Positions 16,268 to 24,070 of a stretch of DNA of 64,000 bases are shown piece by piece. Each line of letters opens with the position of its first letter. Position 1 is the first letter of the stretch. A program made the position numbers and the translations under genes. The notes under the pieces are model-generated. The model searched no databases, was not told the DNA's origin, and was given only the letters and a program-made list of their open reading frames with translations. The stretch is from Rhizobium sp. CCGE531 (lineage in GTDB: Bacteria > Pseudomonadota > Alphaproteobacteria > Rhizobiales > Rhizobiaceae). The stretch lies in contig NZ_CP032685.1 in NCBI RefSeq assembly GCF_003627795.1, positions 496,001 to 560,000 on the forward strand, written 5' to 3'.

Positions 16268-16817
16268 CGAGGCCGGCCTCCTGGATCGATACGATCCGAA
16301 AGCTCTGGATTCATCGAGTTCTCGAGCGCGAAAGAATCGAGAGCTACATTGTTGATCCAGCCTCCATCGCGACATCACGCCGCCGCGGGCACTGTGCTGA
16401 CTGCTGATCGCCCGATTGGCTGTCTATATCGCTATCATCGAGGCGATACGCACTTCGCCATGAGGCTCTTTGCAGCCCACCATGATCGCAGGATCCTTAA
16501 ATAGGTTGATATTCTAAGCCCGAGTTGAGAAACCGTCTTAACAGCGTCGTCCCTGCCGCTCATCCGTTTGGTCGGTCCACCATCAATTAGCAATATCGCC
16601 GATGTGTCGGCGTGGCTTTTATACAGCTGCACATTTTTCTTGAAAGTGGTGGATTGCGATATCTGGCGACTTTGGGTTAAGTAGAGCCGCCGTTGAAAAA
16701 TTGAACGCAAAGCGTGTTTTTTGCTCAGCGGATCGACGTGGATACTCGATGTCGGAAATTTTAGCAGGTCAGCTAGCAACGTCAGCCGGTTGAAGGCTGG
16801 ATCAAATTGTTACCTGA

Positions 16818-18749
16818 ATGGCGAAATACCGAAGTATTCTGGCCGAGGCAAGTTTGAGAAGAATTGAGCATAGTAATATGTCTATGACGATATTTGAAGA
16901 TAAGAATATCAGAGCTATAGAGCAAATTGTCGGCGGTCTGATAAAATCATTCTCATCAGAGAGACTAGTAGTATTTTGCGATCATATCAATAGTTCTGCT
17001 TTCCCCAATTTTTCTATTCCAACGACCTTTGCAGTTGAGCCGGATCTTGGTGATGAAGTTGAGCTTTCTAGAGGAGATAATGGCTCCACCCTGGTGGTTC
17101 AGATCGCTGGTAATGCACCTGTCGGCAGAAAAGTCACACCAAAATGGATGTGGGATTTTTATGAGGGCGGTGCGACGATCCTGAGGCTAGGATCGGCGAA
17201 GGAAAACATTTCCAACCCATTCTTGCGGCAAGAGGCGCTGGCTGCGTTCGATCGTGATGTGTCGCTTCCCCCAATTACGTCCGGGCTGATGGTCCCTCCT
17301 ATCTATAGCGTCGATGGAATTCTGGCAGGACTGTACAATAAGCGGATAACAGACGCCTCGAAGAAGTCGGTGAACACTAAGAGCGGGCGGCGCCCAATCG
17401 CGATTTTAGCTGTTTACAACGAACGAGACGTTATTGAGGAAGCCCTTAGGGATCTGTTAGATCAAGAATGCGATGTCATTGTCCTCGACAACTGGTCGAG
17501 CGACGGATCTTACGAAATTGTTGAGGGACTCCAGGCTAAGTTTCCTCATCGGTTACTAAAGGTTCAACGCTTTCCAGCCAAACCGACGTCAAAGACGTCA
17601 CTTACAGATTTGATCGCAGCAAAAGAAGAGCTCGCAGCGGGGTTCCAGGGCCGGTGGATAATCAACGCAGATGCGGACGAGTTTCGTCGCAGTCCATTTG
17701 AAGGACTGAATCTTGCACAGGCGTTAGACTGCGCCGAGCGCTACGGTGCGAATAGAATCAATTTTACTGTCCTCAATTTTCGTCCTGTCGAAGACGGTAC
17801 GCCACCCGTTGGCGAATATAGGACCCATTTCCGTTATTTCGAGCTGCCAGATCATCCAAGTTACTTCGTACAAGGTAGAGCATGGCTGCAACCAAAGAAA
17901 AGGATAAGCCTTGCAAAGAGTGCTGGGCATATCGCCGAGTTTGAAGGCGCAGTAGACTTCCCGTTAAATTTTTGGATGAAGCACATACCGATCCGGTCAC
18001 AGATTCACGCTGCAAAGAAGATTTCTGGCGAGCGAGCTAAGCGGTGGTCGGACGAAGAGCTTACGAAGGGTTGGCACACCCACTACGCGGAGGAGCGCAA
18101 CCAAAGCTATATTTGGCGGTCAGAAACGCTTCACAATTTCGACTCGTCAACCTTCAAGCTCGATTTCGGCGTCACGCTGTCGACAGCGCTCGCGTTATAT
18201 TATTCTCCAATTCGGAATGGTTATCGCAGTGAGATGCGGCGATGGATGGACTATACAGAAATCGAAAGTTTATCGAGGGAAGTTGCCGATCTTAGCCATA
18301 GACAATCGATTTTGCGTGATTGGATCAAATCATTGGATTTGGGCAGCGAGCGCGAAGTTCTTGATGGCTATCGATCATCCTCAGAAGACTATTCACTGAA
18401 AGCGCAACTGAATAATGTGCTTCGAGAGATGATCGAGCGGTTGCCGGACAAAAAGCGCTGGCCGTGGATTGGTCGTAAGGCCTATCATACGCAGTTGCTA
18501 TCGCGGACGTTTTTCCGCAACGGATGGTATGTGGCGCGGTACCCTGATGTTGCGATATCCGGGATGAGCCCTGCCGCTCACTATCTTGCGTACGGAGCTC
18601 AGGAAGGTCGAGACCCAACATGCTATTTCAATACCTTAAAATATCTATCGGATTATCCGGACGTGGCCGCTTCAGGAATGAACCCGCTTTTGCATTTCGT
18701 GCTTTACGGGGCACGTGAAGGGCGGTCTGGAGTTCATAAACTAATATGA
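16818..18749 (+). CDS. Large glycosyltransferase (GT2-like) with a C-terminal YPDVA-type repeat tail
   Basis: A 643-residue protein. After about 190 residues of unrecognised N-terminal sequence comes a GT2-like core starting RRPIAILAVYNERDVIEEAL, with VLDNWSSDGS and the acidic motif NADADEF (about residue 283). The last 80 residues hold two tandem copies of a short unit: WYVARYPDVAISGMSPAAHY-LAYGAQEGR and KYLSDYPDVAASGMNPLLHF-VLYGAREGR. A related unit ends the protein at 22136-23632. The gene overlaps the next transferase by ATGA. It is A+T-rich against the rhizobial background. The start is uncertain; ATG at 16878 is an alternative. Confidence 0.8.
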   Translation: MAKYRSILAEASLRRIEHSNMSMTIFEDKNIRAIEQIVGGLIKSFSSERLVVFCDHINSSAFPNFSIPTTFAVEPDLGDEVELSRGDNGSTLVVQIAGNAPVGRKVTPKWMWDFYEGGATILRLGSAKENISNPFLRQEALAAFDRDVSLPPITSGLMVPPIYSVDGILAGLYNKRITDASKKSVNTKSGRRPIAILAVYNERDVIEEALRDLLDQECDVIVLDNWSSDGSYEIVEGLQAKFPHRLLKVQRFPAKPTSKTSLTDLIAAKEELAAGFQGRWIINADADEFRRSPFEGLNLAQALDCAERYGANRINFTVLNFRPVEDGTPPVGEYRTHFRYFELPDHPSYFVQGRAWLQPKKRISLAKSAGHIAEFEGAVDFPLNFWMKHIPIRSQIHAAKKISGERAKRWSDEELTKGWHTHYAEERNQSYIWRSETLHNFDSSTFKLDFGVTLSTALALYYSPIRNGYRSEMRRWMDYTEIESLSREVADLSHRQSILRDWIKSLDLGSEREVLDGYRSSSEDYSLKAQLNNVLREMIERLPDKKRWPWIGRKAYHTQLLSRTFFRNGWYVARYPDVAISGMSPAAHYLAYGAQEGRDPTCYFNTLKYLSDYPDVAASGMNPLLHFVLYGAREGRSGVHKLI

Positions 18750-20731
18750 CACAACACATCGTGACTAGTTCAATTCGAGCGAGCGTTGCCGCAGTTCCCA
18801 AAGTCTCCATTGTTGTTCCGATATTCAAGACAGAAAAATATTTGGATAGATGTCTGACGTCGATCTTACATCAGTCGTTCTCCGACTTTGAAGTTCTCTG
18901 CATTGATGACAAAAGCCCGGATGAAAGCTGGAAAATCGTTGAGGATTTCGCGAGGCGCGACGCTCGTGTGAGGCTTATCCGGCACGAGCAAAATCTTGGT
19001 CTTGGAGGCGCACGAAACACTGGCATACGGGCGGCCAAAGCTCCATATGTTATGGGTGTAGATAGCGATGACTATATCCACCCGAAGATGGTCGAGGATC
19101 TATACGCGTGCGCGGTCAAAACCGGCGCCGACGTCGTAGAATGCGGATATGCTGAGGTCGATGAGCAGGGCGCTGAACTGAGCATTTATGCTCCTAGGCG
19201 AGATCCAATGGAGATCCGCGACACCAGCAATATTTTCTCCATCACGCGCTTCGCCTTTTGGAACAAACTATACCGTCGCGGGCTATTCTGGGATGAAAAC
19301 GTCTGGTTTCCGAACAAGCTCTATTATGAGGACTTGGCGACCGTACCGAGAATATTAGCCAGGTCATCTTTGATCGCGTATGTTGGTGATGTTCGCTATC
19401 ATTATGTCCAAAGGTCTGGATCGATCACCAATTTGATCAACGAGAAAAGCATCCTTGACTATATTAAGATCCTCGACATCCTCCTGCAGGATTTAAATGA
19501 AACCGGCAAGATTGAACTGCAGAGGCAACACTTCCGTGAAACAATCAAAATAAATTTCGATTTCATAAAGCGCAAGATCGTACAGTCCGATGACTTGTAC
19601 AAAATGAATCTGTTGCGATATGCCAGCTTTATGGAGAAGGCATATCTGGATTTTGGCGAGTCCGATAATTCAATTCTGGTTGGCATTGAACAGCGTATTG
19701 CAGCATTACCGGAATGCGATCAAGCCCCAGGGGAAGCAATAGCAAGGGTACAGACATCGTCTCCTGAGCGTCATGCTGACATCGCAATCATTTCTATGTA
19801 TGGGCCGGAAGAGACCATTACCAGGCTCAAGATTGGAGCCTTCAAGCGCCATCTTGCCGGTCGGATGAGCTTTGCAGCCTTTGAGGGACCGGACACCAAA
19901 GCGGACTGCATCCTCTTGAATCATCTGGACTCGCTTGAGGGTCGCGAAGGAGAAGTTCTCGCCTTCAAAAAGAAAAATCTAGCGGTTCCTATCATTGCCC
20001 TCATATCGGATTTTTATCCGCGCGTTCCTATCCAGATGCGGAAGTTTTATAAGATTGTTAATGTGTTCGTGGTTCCGACGGTCGAGATGCGCGACGTAAT
20101 GGCGTGCTTCACTCAGACCGATGTCGTCGTCATGGCGGACCCAATCGATTTCTGCTTTGACCGCTCGTTCGTTAAGAAGCACGTAGCAAAGAAGCCGTTG
20201 GACGTGATGTGGTTCGGCTTCAGGGAATCTTTCGAAAAATCAATGCGTGAGTACTCACCATTGCTCGAACACTACCATTCTATCAGGCGTATCCGTTACC
20301 ACATAATCACAAACACTGCCGATTTTTCAGGACCAAGCGACGCCATTCTCCATGAGTATCGGGCCGAGTCGTTCTCCAAAATGTTGCCTATGTTCGACGT
20401 GTGTGTGCTAAGCCATACACCAAACGATTTTCAGATCTCGACCTATATCAAATCGGAAAATAAGGCAGTTTTAGCAATCAACCGCGGCGTTCCAGTAGTC
20501 GCCAGCAAAACGCCTTCTTACTCGCGATTGCTCGGATCTCTTAATCTCTCCAACTATCTATATACTACGCGAGATGAGCTTGAGGCGGCACTTTTCGAAC
20601 TCGAGTGTCCAGTTCGCCGTAATGAATACTTATCGCAAAGTCAGAAAGCGGTGCTACAGGAATTCTCCCCACAATCGGTTGCAGAGGAATGGTCCAAATT
20701 GGTTGCTCGATATCGTCCCCCAAATCGTTAG
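18746..20731 (+). CDS. Two-domain glycosyltransferase (GT2 plus GT4-like)
   Basis: A 661-residue protein. Residues 18-250 are a GT-A family 2 domain: VSIVVPIFKTEKYLDRCLTS, CIDDKSPDES and the DSDD metal motif at 107-110 region (GVDSDDY). From about residue 335 a second domain of GT-B type follows (ADIAIISMYGPEE..., then AINRGVPVVASKTPSYSRLL as the nucleotide-sugar loop). Two transferases in one chain suggests sequential addition of two sugars to a growing surface glycan. It is coupled to the upstream transferase by an ATGA overlap and ends 62 bases before a convergent gene. Confidence 0.85.
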   Translation: MTQHIVTSSIRASVAAVPKVSIVVPIFKTEKYLDRCLTSILHQSFSDFEVLCIDDKSPDESWKIVEDFARRDARVRLIRHEQNLGLGGARNTGIRAAKAPYVMGVDSDDYIHPKMVEDLYACAVKTGADVVECGYAEVDEQGAELSIYAPRRDPMEIRDTSNIFSITRFAFWNKLYRRGLFWDENVWFPNKLYYEDLATVPRILARSSLIAYVGDVRYHYVQRSGSITNLINEKSILDYIKILDILLQDLNETGKIELQRQHFRETIKINFDFIKRKIVQSDDLYKMNLLRYASFMEKAYLDFGESDNSILVGIEQRIAALPECDQAPGEAIARVQTSSPERHADIAIISMYGPEETITRLKIGAFKRHLAGRMSFAAFEGPDTKADCILLNHLDSLEGREGEVLAFKKKNLAVPIIALISDFYPRVPIQMRKFYKIVNVFVVPTVEMRDVMACFTQTDVVVMADPIDFCFDRSFVKKHVAKKPLDVMWFGFRESFEKSMREYSPLLEHYHSIRRIRYHIITNTADFSGPSDAILHEYRAESFSKMLPMFDVCVLSHTPNDFQISTYIKSENKAVLAINRGVPVVASKTPSYSRLLGSLNLSNYLYTTRDELEAALFELECPVRRNEYLSQSQKAVLQEFSPQSVAEEWSKLVARYRPPNR

Positions 20732-20793
20732 CCTATGGTCTTCCACAAATTGACTAAGGAACAGGTGCGGCCTGCCAACTGTGGGCCGCTTTC

Positions 20794-21954
20794 CTATTGC
20801 GAAGGTTGCTGTTGAGTCCATCGCTTGAAATTATCCAGATATATGTCGCGTTCGGATGGGTTGCCCATCCGCCACCACATATAGTCGACATCGAACGTAA
20901 GTTCGAACGGGATAAGATACCCAAAGACGAACCAGTTCAGCCATCGCTCCATTTCCTCTTCCAAGAGAGCGGGCGACCTAGTTGCAATGTCCCAGCTGGC
21001 GCACTTAAACGGAGACTCCCCCAATACATATGTTGGCTTTCCGAGAAGCATCGCTTCGAAAGCCATACTGGAATTTATCGTCACCAGAGAATTGATCCGA
21101 TTAAGGAACTGGCCGGGCCGAGCGCTGTCATCCCAATCAACGGAAAGGCCCGAGAAGGTCTGATTTCTTCCAGGATGGGAACGGACTAACGTGCTCCCAG
21201 ATAGATATCGAAGGCTTGTGGAAATCGTTTCAAAGCTATCGAACCCGTTGCCAAAAGCCAAGGTGTTCGAATCGTCAGGGATCTGTAGGGCGATGCCCAC
21301 TTCATGGGTAACCACGGCAACCGCTTCTTCGCGATCGAGCGAAACAAGCTTCAACAGCTCATCACGTGGCAAGACCGGAACATCTGCTTTTTCGCCTTGA
21401 AAGCGTTCCCATCGCTTCTTAGCATCTGTTTGTCCGTTGACGCCCTCGAAATCAAAATACGCCGTGAAGCGGAAAAAGGGCGGTCGCAGCGGTCCGAGCT
21501 CGTGATGGACGAGCGGGATAGCTTTCTCGCGCGCGATAGCTTTCATTGAGGCGCAATTTGTCCACAGAAATACCGCGTCCACTTGACCAGCAGAATCAAT
21601 AGCGTCGCGTATTTCGGCCTCCAGAGTAGGGATGCGTTCCGTTATAGTATGCGCCCATATGAGTCCGGGGCCGATCAACTTGCGACGAACCTCATCAAGT
21701 GAACTATGGGTCAGCGGAAATTTTGGATTACTCTCAAGGTCCGATGTCGATGGGATTTGATATGAGTAGACTTTCATTACCTGGGGAGAGGCGGCCCAAA
21801 TTGGAAGCTCACGGCGAGCGTCCACGTCTCGCCAATAATTAGCGGGCATCAGAAGGCCTAGATCAGCGATCTTATGTATTGCGCGAAAGACTACCCATTC
21901 ATAGGCATAGGAATCATTTCGCACATCGAAAGGCAAAATAAACAGCAATAACAT
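20794..21954 (-). CDS. Capsule-type polysaccharide glycosyltransferase (GT-B, KpsC/KpsS-like)
   Basis: A 386-residue protein without signal peptide or membrane helices. The C-terminal half carries the signature of capsule polysaccharide synthesis proteins: TLVRSHPGRNQTF, then INSLVTINSSMAFEAMLLGK and PTYVLGESPF. In that family these residues form the donor site of Kdo or related sugar transferases. The N-terminal half is less conserved. It is convergent with the two-domain transferase and lies in the polysaccharide island together with an ABC-2 permease, so a role in capsule or K-antigen-like glycan synthesis is likely but its sugar is unknown. Confidence 0.65.
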   Translation of the reverse strand: MLLLFILPFDVRNDSYAYEWVVFRAIHKIADLGLLMPANYWRDVDARRELPIWAASPQVMKVYSYQIPSTSDLESNPKFPLTHSSLDEVRRKLIGPGLIWAHTITERIPTLEAEIRDAIDSAGQVDAVFLWTNCASMKAIAREKAIPLVHHELGPLRPPFFRFTAYFDFEGVNGQTDAKKRWERFQGEKADVPVLPRDELLKLVSLDREEAVAVVTHEVGIALQIPDDSNTLAFGNGFDSFETISTSLRYLSGSTLVRSHPGRNQTFSGLSVDWDDSARPGQFLNRINSLVTINSSMAFEAMLLGKPTYVLGESPFKCASWDIATRSPALLEEEMERWLNWFVFGYLIPFELTFDVDYMWWRMGNPSERDIYLDNFKRWTQQQPSQ

Positions 21955-22135
21955 ACAGTGTTGGCTCCCCGTGACCGCGGCAATTTGTAGCCTCAGCCTA
22001 CATGCGCCTGCGATGGATTTTGGCGCTTACTCAAAATGAGGTTGAATAGATGCCAGAAAGGAGCTTGGCGCAAGGCGTGACATGTTTCAATTCAAGCCGC
22101 GCATCCGCACGCAAGGAGGGTCGACTGGCTAACAG

Positions 22136-23632
22136 CTAAATCTTGGGTAGCGTCCTGCCTTCTCGCATACCATGCGCAAGGTAATGCTCGAGGGGGTTGG
22201 CCTTTGACGCCCGCACATCGGCGTTCTCTTCCAGATACACTTTTTCGTTGAAGCCAAACCTGCGGAGCTGGTTGGCATCAAAGTGGATGGCAAAAAATTT
22301 GACCATTCTATGTAATAGATTGCTCTTACACGCACTATATCGATTTTCAACGAAGTTTAGAATCGTCTCCAAGCGCGATAATTTGATTTCAAGAGCAAAA
22401 ATTTCACTTGAAAGGCGTTCGTTTAGGTGGGCTTGTTCTGCAATGATATTATCTTTTTCAAAACATTCTGCTCGAAGAGCTTGCGTTAGATCATGGCTTC
22501 TTTGGATGATTCCATCCCTTTCTCGCAGTTGCCCATCTAGCTCATTGTACTGAGCTCGGGTAATCTCTAGAGCTCGCTCAATAGCTTCTCTGTCGGCTTT
22601 AGCAATCGCCGCCTCCCGCCGAGAGACCTCTGTCTCGGCTCCTGCGATCTCGATGCCTTGCTCAACGAGCTCTCCGTCGCTTCGAACGTTGGTAAGGAGA
22701 TTGTTCGCTACAGTAGCTTCCGAATCTGCGCGAACTAAAAGAGCTTTCGTTTTACTAAGGCTCTGGGCGCTTTTGGCCATCCAAGTCGCAATATATTTTG
22801 AGCCTCTTTCCTTTCCTGGGAAAATGGCATCCAGAAATTTCGCCCGCATGTATGCGTAGTATTCACCCTGCGGGTGGTATTCCCATGGGCCTCCCCACGG
22901 CGCATCTGTTGATGTGAACTCAAGTGACAGAGCGGATTTCATAATCTTTACGCCATCGTATTTCGAGATGAAGTCCTCGATATCATCGAGAATTAGATTG
23001 CGTTCCGAAATTGTCCTTGCGTTGTGGAGAGGGACAAATTCCCCGTCTTTCAATTCGCTGGTACAAAAGCGGCGTGACAAGAAGAACACGCCTATGCCTC
23101 TTTGGATTCGATCCTTCAAGATTCTGTCATAAAGACAATTGAAGGAATATTTCCACATATCCCAATAATATGGACTATCTGCAGAGATGAGGTCGGCCTT
23201 ATTCAGTTCCGATTCTTCTTTGAAAGCGATGTCTTTGAACGCTGGCCCGAATACTTCGTTGCGGATGTCTGGAATGATAGTTTCGCCGATTTTAAATACG
23301 CCAGTGACAAAATCGCCGGCAGCCTCAAATGCGATTATGCTGTCTGGAGACTCCTCAATTCGCTTGTACACAACTTTTGAGGTTTCCCGATCTACGAATC
23401 GGGAAACCTCGGCGTCTTCAAAATTGGCATGATGTAGGACAATCGAAGGCGACATGATGGATGGGATCACGGCTCGCCAAAAGTGAGTAAATTCAATTGC
23501 ATCCGTTAGATGGCTGAAAATCTCTACAAAATTGCAGCCGCCCATCGTAATAACTAACTTCTTGGCCGGGAAATAATCCTCAAATGGCGTGTCAGCGTCC
23601 CCAGAGCTCTCCACAACCGTCAATTTGTTCAT
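22136..23632 (-). CDS. DUF6270-like protein with coiled coil and C-terminal glycan-locus tail
   Basis: A 498-residue protein with three parts. Residues 25-290 resemble the SGNH-like DUF6270 domain: the strand-turn TMGGCNFVEIF replaces the GSCV-R motif, FWRAVIPSIMSPS follows, and HPQGEYYAYMRAKFLDAIF near 280 holds the likely catalytic His. Residues about 310-430 form a long coiled coil rich in Glu, Arg and Ala. The last 45 residues (FGFNEKVYLEENADVRASKA, NPLEHYLAHGMREGR) repeat the tail seen in the transferase at 16818. The first motif has Gly instead of the usual Ser, so esterase activity is doubtful. Function unknown; polysaccharide modification is a guess. Confidence 0.6.
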   Translation of the reverse strand: MNKLTVVESSGDADTPFEDYFPAKKLVITMGGCNFVEIFSHLTDAIEFTHFWRAVIPSIMSPSIVLHHANFEDAEVSRFVDRETSKVVYKRIEESPDSIIAFEAAGDFVTGVFKIGETIIPDIRNEVFGPAFKDIAFKEESELNKADLISADSPYYWDMWKYSFNCLYDRILKDRIQRGIGVFFLSRRFCTSELKDGEFVPLHNARTISERNLILDDIEDFISKYDGVKIMKSALSLEFTSTDAPWGGPWEYHPQGEYYAYMRAKFLDAIFPGKERGSKYIATWMAKSAQSLSKTKALLVRADSEATVANNLLTNVRSDGELVEQGIEIAGAETEVSRREAAIAKADREAIERALEITRAQYNELDGQLRERDGIIQRSHDLTQALRAECFEKDNIIAEQAHLNERLSSEIFALEIKLSRLETILNFVENRYSACKSNLLHRMVKFFAIHFDANQLRRFGFNEKVYLEENADVRASKANPLEHYLAHGMREGRTLPKI

Positions 23633-23814
23633 TCTATTATTTGCCCAAGATGACGAAATTCGTCTTTTTATGTCGTTTGCTTATACTGTGAGGTGCTTGA
23701 AAAAGAGTCAATAAATTGCGGGCGTAGTTCTGAAAGTCCAATCAAATTTGGAAATGTCGGAAATGGTGCGAGCTAGACCTTGTTGAGCCGTGCGCTGGAA
23801 GATCCAGACATTCG

Positions 23815-23955
23815 ATCCTGAAATCCGGTTACAAGGCTGAAGAGGCCGGACTGCAAACCGCCGAGCGCCTCGTGAAACTCATTGCCGTCTTCAGCATCCT
23901 GGCCTGGTGGATCTTCTGGATGACCATGCTCAACGGAAGTCCCGAATCTGGTTAG
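23815..23955 (+). pseudogene. IS4-family transposase C-terminal remnant
   Basis: The plus-strand frame reads ILKSGYKAEEAGLQTAERLV, KLIAVFSILAWWIFWMTMLN, GSPESG, stop. It is the conserved tail of IS4-type transposases (Tn5-like dimerisation end), preceded by a frameshifted RWKIQTF. Nothing of the catalytic core remains. The rest of the 438-base gap between 23632 and 24071 shows no supportable gene. Confidence 0.75.
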
Positions 23956-24070
23956 GTGCGACACGCTTCAGAATGACGGCGCCGAAAGTTGAAGCGATGC
24001 CCAGTGTCATTCTCCTCGACAGTCAGTTTAGAGCCACTTCTGGGAAAATAGCACGGGAGGTCAGCTGATC

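Noticed and set aside
16435..16779. 114-codon minus-strand frame in the 16051-16817 gap
   Set aside because: No ribosome site, no recognisable family and unconvincing composition; the gap is better explained by IS630 debris and intergenic DNA.
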